Source of the DNA: Burkholderia puraquae
GTDB lineage: Bacteria > Pseudomonadota > Gammaproteobacteria > Burkholderiales > Burkholderiaceae
Length of the DNA: 39,230 nt
Assembly: GCF_002099195.1 (NCBI RefSeq)
Contig: NZ_NBYX01000038.1
Span: forward strand, 1 to 39,230
Direction of reading: 5' to 3'
Shown piece after piece: positions 32,468-39,230 of this stretch (the first letter of the stretch is position 1; every line of letters starts with the position of its first letter). A model generated the notes under the pieces. That model was not told the DNA's origin. It was given only the letters and a program-made list of their open reading frames with translations, and did no database searches. Position numbers and translations under genes: made by a program.

Positions 32468-32577
32468 GGCTATTGGGCCACTGTCTGCGCGAGCGATGCG
32501 CGCCGACAATGCATCGCATCGCGCCGCTGGCCGTCCCGTTCCGGGGCGGGGCCGCGCCTCCGGAGCAGGAGCCCGCC

Positions 32578-33255
32578 ATGTCGAACGCCGTCTCGCAATC
32601 CACTTCCCGTTCCATTTCCCACCCGGCTTCCCGCCGCGCGCTGATCGTGATCGACGTCCAGAACGAATACGTGACAGGCAACCTGCCGATCGAGTATCCG
32701 CCGCTCGACGTGTCGCTCGCGAACATCGGCCGCGCGATCGATGCCGCGCATGCGGCCGGCGTGCCGGTGATCGTCGTCCAGCACGTCGCGCCGGCCGGCG
32801 CGCCGATCTTCGCGCCCGGCACCAACGGCGTCGCGCTGCACGCGGTCGTTGCCGGCCGGCCGTACGCGCACCTGATCGAGAAGAAGCAGGCAAGCGCGTT
32901 TGCCGGGACCGACCTGGCTGCGTGGCTCGACGCGCACGGGATCGACACGCTCGCCGTGGCCGGCTACATGACGCACAACTGCAATGCGTCGTCGGTCTAT
33001 CACGCGGCGCACGCGGGGCTGAATGTCGAGTACCTGAACGACGCGACGGGCGCGCTGCCGTACGAGAACGAAGCGGGGGCGGCGAGCGCCGAGGAGATTC
33101 ACCGCGCGTACACGGTGGTGTTCCAGTCGAATTTCGCGGCCGTGATGTCGACCGACGCATGGATCGCGGGACTGGCCGGCGCGCCGATGCCGAAGCGCGA
33201 TTCGGTCGCCGCGTCGAACCGGCGGGCCCGCACGCAGCGCGCGAAGGCGGCCTGA
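32578..33255 (+). CDS. Isochorismatase-like cysteine hydrolase
   Basis: A 225-residue cysteine hydrolase of the isochorismatase/nicotinamidase fold. The triad is D26 (IDVQNEY), K102 or K103 (EKKQASAF) and C135 (YMTHNCNAS). The cis-peptide GYMT precedes the nucleophile as in the family. Substrates in the family range from isochorismate to nicotinamide and N-carbamoyl compounds; none can be chosen here. AGGAG 6 bases before ATG 32578 sets the start; an earlier in-frame ATG at 32473 gives an atypical extension. The last 20 residues are Arg- and Ala-rich. It is divergent from the GlxA-type regulator. Confidence 0.87.
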   Translation: MSNAVSQSTSRSISHPASRRALIVIDVQNEYVTGNLPIEYPPLDVSLANIGRAIDAAHAAGVPVIVVQHVAPAGAPIFAPGTNGVALHAVVAGRPYAHLIEKKQASAFAGTDLAAWLDAHGIDTLAVAGYMTHNCNASSVYHAAHAGLNVEYLNDATGALPYENEAGAASAEEIHRAYTVVFQSNFAAVMSTDAWIAGLAGAPMPKRDSVAASNRRARTQRAKAA

Positions 33256-33349
33256 ACCGGGCGGGGGAAACCAGGGCGCGGGCAGCGCGTTGGTGAGGTT
33301 GGCGCGCGGCCCGATGAAACGAAAATCGCGGGTGAGCGCACGTCTGCGG

Positions 33350-33991
33350 TCAGTCGCCGTCCTTCAGCATGGCCGGGCTGTAGCGCAGCATGTCGAAACA
33401 GCCGTCGACGAGCTTTTCCGCATGCTGCTCGGCGTCGATCTCGTCGGGCAGCATCAGCATGTCGCGCACGAAACCGCTGACGAGCGTGTGCAGCATCAGC
33501 GTCGCGCGCCACGTATCGAGCCGCTCGGGCAGCAGCTTGAGCCGCACCGCCCCCGCGAGATCGGCGTCGATCGCGTGCAGTGCCTCGCTCATTCCCGCGC
33601 GGTTGCGCTGCAGCAGCGGCTCCAGGTCCGCGACGTATTCGCACTTCATGAACAGGATGCTGAACACGCGGCGCAGCTGCGCGTCGCGCTGCACGCCGAG
33701 CAGGCACCAGATCAGGATCTGACGAATTTTATCGAGCGGATTGCCGCCCGGTGCGTCGAGCGGCATCCGCTTCAGCTCGTCGATCGGCAGAAACACGCGG
33801 TCGAACATCGCGTCGAACAGTTCGCTCTTGTTCGCGAAATGCCAGTAGATTGCGCCGCGCGTCACGCCGGCGTGCTGCGCGATGTCGGCGAGCGACGTGT
33901 GCGACACCCCCTTCTCGAAAAACACGTGCTCGGCGGCGTCGAGAATGCGATTGCGCGTCTCGAGCGCCTCCTCCTTGGTACGTCTGACCAT
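33350..33991 (-). CDS. bpeR: TetR/AcrR-family repressor of the adjacent RND operon
   Basis: A 213-residue repressor. It starts MVRRTKEEALETRNRILDAA, the AcrR/TtgR/BpeR signature. The HTH is at about 33-52 (LADIAQHAGVTRGAIYWHF), and the rest is the TetR_C ligand and dimer domain. ATG 33991 gives the usual N-terminus; the open frame upstream to 34138 runs through the operator. It is divergent from the efflux operon. The palindrome at 34129-34146 is its likely target, and drugs or metabolites would release it. The name follows the B. pseudomallei BpeR locus by similarity of layout. Confidence 0.88.
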   Translation of the reverse strand: MVRRTKEEALETRNRILDAAEHVFFEKGVSHTSLADIAQHAGVTRGAIYWHFANKSELFDAMFDRVFLPIDELKRMPLDAPGGNPLDKIRQILIWCLLGVQRDAQLRRVFSILFMKCEYVADLEPLLQRNRAGMSEALHAIDADLAGAVRLKLLPERLDTWRATLMLHTLVSGFVRDMLMLPDEIDAEQHAEKLVDGCFDMLRYSPAMLKDGD

Positions 33992-34123
33992 GTGCAGGCC
34001 TGATTGGATCGTTCGTCGGTGAATATAGGGTCTGCAACCCTCGGCGCAGTCATATAGACTGGCTATGCTTGCAGCTGGTAACAATCCGTAAGACTGGACA
34101 GCCGTCGGGGCATAAACGGGCTT

Positions 34124-34153
34124 TTTACATACATTCATGAATGTATATACAAT
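34124..34153 (+). promoter_or_regulatory. Promoter of the efflux operon
   Basis: -35 TTTACA at 34124-34129 and -10 TACAAT at 34148-34153, with an 18-base spacer filled by the palindromic operator. Transcription would begin near 34160, leaving a leader of about 230 bases before bpeA. Confidence 0.7.
34126..34149. promoter_or_regulatory. AcrR-type palindromic operator
   Basis: The core at 34129-34146 is a perfect 18-bp palindrome (ATACATTCA and its complement). Over 24 bases it differs from the E. coli AcrR operator, as I recall it, at only three positions. It lies between the -35 and -10, so a bound repressor would block RNA polymerase. Confidence 0.8.
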
Positions 34154-34393
34154 ACCACCCTACGATCGAATGACCCAAGTGGCAATCAGTTAATATCCCA
34201 CTCTGCTGATTCCCGCCAAAGTACCAGTCCGCAGTTGCGGGGCAACCTGTCGGCACGGAGGTTTCGTGCCGCTTGCTGTATCTAGCAGTCCAGTAATTCA
34301 GGTGTTCGATCTGCGCCGTGAGGCGCATCCGTGTTGCACTCGCTCCGGTCGGGTGCGGCACTTATTCCATTGGTTATACACAGAGGTCGCTCC
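34154..34393 (+). other. Long leader of the efflux operon
   Basis: No gene is supported in these 240 bases. The region is less GC-rich than its surroundings. It contains small hairpins: GTTGC-GGG-GCAAC (34234-34246) and GGCACG/CGTGCC (34252-34270). A second promoter near 34375 (TTATAC) is possible but has no clear -35. Confidence 0.5.
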
Positions 34394-35668
34394 ATGCGCG
34401 TCGAACGGGTTCCATACCGCTTAATCACTGTCGCGACGGCCGCCGTTTTCCTGGCCGCGTGCGGGAAAAAAGAATCGGCACCGCCGCCGCAAACGCCGGA
34501 AGTCGGCGTCGTCACCGTCCAGCCGCAAGCCGTACCGATCTTCAGCGAACTGCCTGGCCGTACCAGCGCGTTCCTCGTCGCGCAGGTGCGTGCGCGAGTC
34601 GACGGCATCGTGCTGCGTCGTGAATTCACCGAAGGCACCGACGTCAAGGCTGGCCAGCGTCTGTACAAGATCGATCCGGCGCCGTATATCGCCGCATTGA
34701 ACAGCGCGAAGGCAACGCTCGCCAAGGCACAGGCGAACCTCGTCACGCAGAACGCGCTGGTCGCCCGCTACAAGGTGCTGGTGGCTGCGAACGCGGTCAG
34801 CAAGCAGGACTACGACAACGCGGTGGCCACGCAGGGCCAGGCCGCGGCGGACGTCGCGGCTGGCAAGGCGGCGGTCGATACCGCACAGATCAACCTCGGC
34901 TACACCGATGTCGTGTCGCCGATCACCGGCCGCGTCGGCATTTCGCAAGTGACGCCGGGCGCGTACGTGCAGGCGAGCCAGGCGACGCTGATGTCGACGG
35001 TGCAGCAGCTCGACCCGGTGTATGTCGACCTCACGCAGTCGAGCCTCGACGGGCTGAAGCTGCGCCAGGACGTGCAGAGCGGCCGCCTGAAGACGAGCGG
35101 CCCGGGCGCCGCGAAGGTGTCGCTGATCCTCGAGGACGGCAAGACCTATGCGGAACCGGGCAAGCTGCAGTTCTCGGACGTGACGGTCGACCAGGCCACC
35201 GGCTCGGTGACGATCCGCGCGGTCTTCCCGAACCCGGGCCGCGTGCTGCTGCCGGGGATGTTCGTGCGCGCACGGATCGAGGAAGGCGTGAACGAGAACG
35301 CGTTCCTGGTGCCGCAGATCGGCGTCACGCATGACCAGAAGGGCCAGGCGATCGCGATGGTGGTGAACGCCGGCAACAAGGTCGAGCCGCGTCCGCTGAA
35401 GACCAGCGGCATGCAGGGCCAGAACTGGATCGTCGAAGGCGGTCTGCAAGCGGGCGACCACGTGATCGTGCAGGGCGGCGAGAAGGTGCGCCCGGGTGCG
35501 ACCGTGAAGTCGGTACCGGCTCAGCTCGCACCGGCGGCCGGTGCCGCATCGGGCGCCGCCGCCACCGCCGCGCCGGCTGCCGCCGGTTCCGGCGCCGCTG
35601 CCGCATCCGGTGCCGCCGCATCGGGTGCCGCGCCGGCGAGTGCTGCCGCTGCGTCGAGCGCGCAATAA
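34394..35668 (+). CDS. bpeA: RND efflux periplasmic adaptor (AcrA/BpeA-type)
   Basis: A 424-residue lipoprotein. The signal ends LAAC with the lipidated C23. Then come the membrane-proximal and lipoyl halves (VRARVDGIVLRREFTEGTDVKAGQ, then SPITGRVGISQVTPGAYV), an alpha-hairpin (about 100-165: AKATLAKAQANLVTQNALVARYK) and the beta-barrel (LFP... equivalent FPNPGRVLLPGMFVRARIEEG). The last 45 or so residues are almost only Ala, Gly, Ser, Pro and Thr, an unusual low-complexity tail. The adaptor links the inner-membrane pump to the outer-membrane channel. ATG 34394 has AGAGG upstream. Named by similarity of locus to BpeAB-OprB. Confidence 0.92.
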   Translation: MRVERVPYRLITVATAAVFLAACGKKESAPPPQTPEVGVVTVQPQAVPIFSELPGRTSAFLVAQVRARVDGIVLRREFTEGTDVKAGQRLYKIDPAPYIAALNSAKATLAKAQANLVTQNALVARYKVLVAANAVSKQDYDNAVATQGQAAADVAAGKAAVDTAQINLGYTDVVSPITGRVGISQVTPGAYVQASQATLMSTVQQLDPVYVDLTQSSLDGLKLRQDVQSGRLKTSGPGAAKVSLILEDGKTYAEPGKLQFSDVTVDQATGSVTIRAVFPNPGRVLLPGMFVRARIEEGVNENAFLVPQIGVTHDQKGQAIAMVVNAGNKVEPRPLKTSGMQGQNWIVEGGLQAGDHVIVQGGEKVRPGATVKSVPAQLAPAAGAASGAAATAAPAAAGSGAAAASGAAASGAAPASAAAASSAQ

Positions 35669-35683
35669 CCAGGAGCCTGCTTC

Positions 35684-38600
35684 ATGGCAAAGTTTTTTAT
35701 CGATCGCCCGATCTTCGCGTGGGTGATCGCCATCATCCTGATGCTGGCCGGGGTTGCGGCGATCTTCACGCTGCCGATCTCGCAGTATCCGACGATCGCG
35801 CCGCCATCGATCCAGATCACCGCGAACTACCCGGGTGCCTCCGCCAAAACGGTGGAAGACACGGTGACGCAGGTGATCGAGCAGCAGATGAGCGGTCTCG
35901 ACAACTTCCTGTACATGTCGTCGACCAGTGACGACTCGGGCAACGCGACGATCACGCTGACCTTCGCGCCGGGTACCAACGCCGACATCGCACAGGTTCA
36001 GGTGCAGAACAAGCTGTCGCTCGCGACGCCGGTTCTGCCGCAGGTCGTGCAGCAGCTCGGCCTGTCGGTGACGAAGTCGAGCAGCAGCTTCCTGCTGGTG
36101 CTCGCCTTCAACTCCGAAGACGGCAGCATGAACAAGTACGACCTCGCGAACTTCGTGGCGTCGCACGTGAAGGATCCGATCAGCCGGTTGAACGGCGTCG
36201 GTACCGTCACGCTGTTCGGCTCGCAGTACGCGATGCGGATCTGGCTCGACCCGACCCGCCTGACGAACTACGGCCTCACGCCGGTCGACGTCAGCTCGGC
36301 GATCACCGCACAGAACGTGCAGATCGCGGGCGGCCAGATCGGCGGCACGCCGGCCACGCCGGGCACCGTGCTGCAGGCGACGATCACCGAATCGACGCTG
36401 CTGCAGACGCCCGAGCAGTTCGGCAACATCCTGCTGAAGGTGAACCAGGACGGCTCGCAGGTTCGCCTGAAGGACGTCGCGCAGATCGGCCTCGGCGGCG
36501 AAAACTACAACTTCGACACGAAGTACAACGGTCAGCCGACCGCGGCACTCGGTATCCAGCTCGCAACCAACGCGAACGCGCTGGCGACCGCGAAGGCCGT
36601 GCGCGCGAAGATCGACGAGCTGGCACCGTTCTTCCCGCACGGCCTCGTCGTGAAGTACCCGTACGACACGACGCCGTTCGTGAAGCTGTCGATCGAGGAA
36701 GTGGTCAAGACGCTGCTCGAAGGTATCGTGCTCGTGTTCCTCGTGATGTATCTGTTCCTGCAGAACCTGCGGGCGACGATCATCCCGACGATCGCGGTGC
36801 CGGTCGTGCTGCTCGGTACGTTCGCAATCATGTCGATGGTGGGCTTCTCGATCAACACGCTGTCGATGTTCGGCCTCGTGCTCGCAATCGGCCTGCTGGT
36901 CGACGATGCGATCGTGGTGGTGGAGAACGTCGAGCGCGTGATGGCGGAAGAGGGGCTGTCACCGAAGGAGGCGACCCGCAAGGCGATGGGCCAGATTACC
37001 GGCGCACTCGTCGGCGTGGCGCTCGTGCTGTCGGCGGTGTTCGTGCCGGTGGCGTTCTCGGGCGGCTCGGTCGGCGCGATCTATCGCCAGTTCTCGCTGA
37101 CGATCGTGTCGGCGATGGTGCTGTCGGTGCTCGTCGCGTTGATTCTGACGCCGGCACTGTGCGCGACGATCCTCAAGCCGATCCCGCAAGGGCATCACGA
37201 AGAGAAGAAGGGCTTCTTCGGCTGGTTCAACCGCACGTTCAACAACAGCCGCGACAAGTACCACGTCGGCGTGCACCACGTGATCAAGCGCTCGGGCCGC
37301 TGGCTCATCATCTATCTGGTCGTGATCGTCGCGGTCGGGCTGCTGTTCGTGCGCCTGCCGAAGTCGTTCCTGCCCGATGAAGACCAGGGCCTGATGTTCG
37401 TGATCGTGCAGACGCCGTCGGGCTCGACGCAGGAAACGACTGCGAAGACGCTCGCGAACATTTCCGACTACCTGCTGAAGGACGAGAAGGAAATCGTCGA
37501 ATCGGCGTTCACGGTCAACGGCTTCAGCTTCGCCGGCCGCGGCCAGAACTCCGGTCTCGTGTTCGTTCGCCTGAAGGACTACTCGCAGCGTCAGCACGCG
37601 AACCAGAAGGTGCAAGCGCTGATCGGCCGGATGTTCGGGCGCTACGCGGGCTACAAGGACGCGATCGTGATCCCGTTCAACCCGCCGTCGATTCCGGAAC
37701 TCGGCACGGCCGCCGGCTTCGACTTCGAGCTGACGGACAACGCCGGTCTCGGTCACGATGCGCTGATGGCCGCGCGTAACCAGCTGCTCGGGATGGCCTC
37801 GAAGGATCCGACGCTGCAGGGCGTGCGCCCGAACGGCCTGAACGATACGCCGCAGTACAAGGTCGACATCGATCGCGAGAAGGCGAACGCGCTCGGCGTG
37901 ACGGCGGATGCGATCGACCAGACGTTCTCGATTGCATGGGCGTCGAAGTACGTGAACAACTTCCTGGATACCGACGGCCGGATCAAGAAGGTCTACGTGC
38001 AGGCAGACGCACCGTTCCGGATGACGCCGGAAGACATGAACATCTGGTACGTGCGCAACGGGTCGGGCGGGATGGTGCCGTTCAGCTCGTTCGCGACCGG
38101 TCACTGGACGTACGGTTCGCCGAAGCTCGAGCGCTACAACGGCGTGTCGGCGATGGAAATCCAGGGCCAGGCCGCACCGGGCAAGTCGACCGGTCAGGCG
38201 ATGGCCGCGATGGAAGGGCTCGCGAAGAAGCTGCCGGTCGGCATCGGCTATTCGTGGACCGGCCTGTCGTTCCAGGAAATCCAGTCCGGCTCGCAGGCGC
38301 CGATCCTGTACGCGATCTCGATCCTCGTCGTGTTCCTGTGTCTGGCGGCGCTGTATGAAAGCTGGTCGATCCCGTTCTCGGTGATCATGGTGGTGCCGCT
38401 CGGCGTGATCGGCGCACTGCTTGCGGCCACGATGCGCGGCCTCGAGAACGACGTGTTCTTCCAGGTCGGCCTGCTGACTACCGTGGGCTTGTCCGCGAAG
38501 AACGCGATCCTGATCGTGGAGTTTGCGCGCGAACTGCAGATGACGGAGAAGATGGGGCCGATCGAGGCCGCGCTGGAAGCGGCGCGCCTGCGGCTGCGTC

Positions 38601-38884
38601 CGATCCTGATGACGTCGCTCGCGTTCATTCTCGGCGTGATGCCGCTCGCGATCAGCAACGGCGCGGGTTCGGCCAGCCAGCACGCGATCGGTACCGGCGT
38701 GATCGGCGGGATGATCACGGCGACGTTCCTCGCGATCTTCATGATCCCGATGTTCTTCGTGAAGATCCGCGCGATCTTCAGCGGCGAGAAGGAAGACGTC
38801 GACGAGGCGCTGCGCCTGGCTCAGGAGCACTCGCACCACGAAGAGAAGCCGGGCAACGGCGACGAAGGCAACAAGGGACAGTGA
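35684..38884 (+). CDS. bpeB: RND efflux pump, HAE1 family (AcrB/BpeB-type)
   Basis: A 1066-residue inner-membrane drug/proton antiporter. It begins MAKFFIDRPIFAWVIAIILM and has 12 membrane segments with two large periplasmic loops. The proton-relay residues D407 and D408 (LLVDDAIVVVENV) sit at the E. coli AcrB numbers, and K939 (GLSAKNAILIVEFA) matches AcrB K940. The switch-loop and pore regions look intact. AGGAG lies 8 bases before the ATG. The gene is 15 bases after bpeA and overlaps the channel gene. Broad export of hydrophobic antibiotics and possibly signals is known for the family. Confidence 0.95.
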   Translation: MAKFFIDRPIFAWVIAIILMLAGVAAIFTLPISQYPTIAPPSIQITANYPGASAKTVEDTVTQVIEQQMSGLDNFLYMSSTSDDSGNATITLTFAPGTNADIAQVQVQNKLSLATPVLPQVVQQLGLSVTKSSSSFLLVLAFNSEDGSMNKYDLANFVASHVKDPISRLNGVGTVTLFGSQYAMRIWLDPTRLTNYGLTPVDVSSAITAQNVQIAGGQIGGTPATPGTVLQATITESTLLQTPEQFGNILLKVNQDGSQVRLKDVAQIGLGGENYNFDTKYNGQPTAALGIQLATNANALATAKAVRAKIDELAPFFPHGLVVKYPYDTTPFVKLSIEEVVKTLLEGIVLVFLVMYLFLQNLRATIIPTIAVPVVLLGTFAIMSMVGFSINTLSMFGLVLAIGLLVDDAIVVVENVERVMAEEGLSPKEATRKAMGQITGALVGVALVLSAVFVPVAFSGGSVGAIYRQFSLTIVSAMVLSVLVALILTPALCATILKPIPQGHHEEKKGFFGWFNRTFNNSRDKYHVGVHHVIKRSGRWLIIYLVVIVAVGLLFVRLPKSFLPDEDQGLMFVIVQTPSGSTQETTAKTLANISDYLLKDEKEIVESAFTVNGFSFAGRGQNSGLVFVRLKDYSQRQHANQKVQALIGRMFGRYAGYKDAIVIPFNPPSIPELGTAAGFDFELTDNAGLGHDALMAARNQLLGMASKDPTLQGVRPNGLNDTPQYKVDIDREKANALGVTADAIDQTFSIAWASKYVNNFLDTDGRIKKVYVQADAPFRMTPEDMNIWYVRNGSGGMVPFSSFATGHWTYGSPKLERYNGVSAMEIQGQAAPGKSTGQAMAAMEGLAKKLPVGIGYSWTGLSFQEIQSGSQAPILYAISILVVFLCLAALYESWSIPFSVIMVVPLGVIGALLAATMRGLENDVFFQVGLLTTVGLSAKNAILIVEFARELQMTEKMGPIEAALEAARLRLRPILMTSLAFILGVMPLAISNGAGSASQHAIGTGVIGGMITATFLAIFMIPMFFVKIRAIFSGEKEDVDEALRLAQEHSHHEEKPGNGDEGNKGQ

Positions 38885-39230
38885 TGATGCAAAAACACGC
38901 TTTGACTGCAATCGCGGTCGCGCTCTTTGCCGCGGGCTGCACGATGGCGCCGCATTACAAGCGGCCCGACGCACCCGTCGCGCAGGCGTACCCGGCCGGC
39001 GGCGTCTATGCGACGCAGCCGGGTGCGGCCGGCGCGCGCAGCGCGAACGGCCAGACGGCGGCCGCCATCGGCTGGCGCGAATTCTTCGTCGATCCGCGCC
39101 TGCAGCGGCTGATCGAGATCGCGCTGAACAACAACCGCGACCTGCGCGTGTCGGTGCTGAACATCGAGGCGGCGCGCGCGCAGTACCAGATCACGCGTGC
39201 GGGCTTGTTCCCGACGCTCGACGGTACGGG
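38884..39230 (+). CDS. oprB: RND outer-membrane channel lipoprotein (OprM/OprB-type), N-terminal part
   Basis: The frame starts at ATG 38884, overlapping the pump's stop by one base, or at the next ATG (38887), and runs off the right edge after about 115 codons. The signal ends FAAGC with the lipidated Cys at 19 (counting from 38884). Then follow PHYKRPDAPV, WREFFVDPRLQRLIEIALNNNRDLRV and ARAQYQITRAGLFPTLDG. These are the NodT/OprM-family N-terminal motifs. It should form the TolC-like trimer of the efflux complex. Position and family fit OprB of B. pseudomallei. Confidence 0.93.
   Translation, partial: MMQKHALTAIAVALFAAGCTMAPHYKRPDAPVAQAYPAGGVYATQPGAAGARSANGQTAAAIGWREFFVDPRLQRLIEIALNNNRDLRVSVLNIEAARAQYQITRAGLFPTLDGT

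Noticed and set aside
36959..38974. A 671-codon minus-strand frame opposite the RND pump gene
   Set aside because: Its composition is that of an antisense shadow, with no family resemblance, and it lies opposite a fully conserved pump gene.
1..39230. Mobile elements, CRISPR arrays, tRNA or rRNA genes, toxin-antitoxin or defence genes
   Set aside because: No transposase, integrase, regularly spaced repeat, tRNA-like cloverleaf or recognised defence domain was seen on either strand.

Overview
The window is GC-rich, densely coded chromosomal DNA from a Burkholderia, most likely of the B. cepacia complex or a close relative. The reasons are the codon bias, the gene order pgk-pyk-fba-purC-purE-purK-sua5, a PglL-type O-oligosaccharyltransferase beside a pilin, and a BpeR/BpeAB-OprB-type efflux locus. 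It reads as core chromosome. I found no insertion sequence, phage gene, CRISPR array, tRNA or rRNA, and no stretch of clearly foreign codon use. Both ends cut genes: the 3' end of sucD on the left and the 5' end of an outer-membrane efflux channel on the right.

Layout. 1-4484 (+): sucD end, a TerC/YjbE membrane protein, a type IV pilin-like protein, its probable glycosyltransferase PglL, and a small lipoprotein with a TonB C-terminal-like domain. 4745-5233 (-): moaC. 5508-7202 (+): a secreted M48 zinc protease with TPRs (BepA-like). 7241-11800 (-): a co-directional run read as ilvE, a zf-CHCC protein, waaF, an NTF2-like protein, a YheT-type hydrolase and a conserved protein of unknown function. 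11994-13069 (+): azlCD branched-chain amino-acid exporter, divergent from ilvE. 13349-21625 (+): glycolysis (pgk, pyk, fba), then purine synthesis (purC, purE, purK), then sua5 for tRNA t6A. 21735-25807 (-): a GDSL lipoprotein, a sterol-desaturase-family hydroxylase and PBP4 (dacB). 25994-30144 (+): an OmpR-type response regulator, its kinase, an HtrA/DegP protease and a small secreted protein. 30277-31372 (+): DUF427 and a CoxG/SRPBCC protein with a C-terminal anchor. 31415-33255: a GlxA-type regulator divergent from an isochorismatase-like hydrolase. 33350-39230: a TetR repressor divergent from a three-gene RND efflux operon.

The common theme of the accessory functions is the cell envelope: protein O-glycosylation, periplasmic proteolysis, LPS inner core, peptidoglycan trimming and drug efflux. 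Two regulatory sites can be read almost directly. One is an array of four TTAAG half-sites in helical phase (28037-28074) between the two-component system and the HtrA gene; it matches the PmrA/QseB class of operator. The other is an 18-bp perfect palindrome (34129-34146) between the -35 and -10 of the efflux operon; it closely resembles the E. coli AcrR operator. A further recurrent oddity is terminator-like hairpins just upstream of the ribosome binding sites of the pilin, purC and DUF427 genes. No wholly new system stands out. The most useful leads are these regulatory arrangements, plus a few small or low-complexity reading frames.
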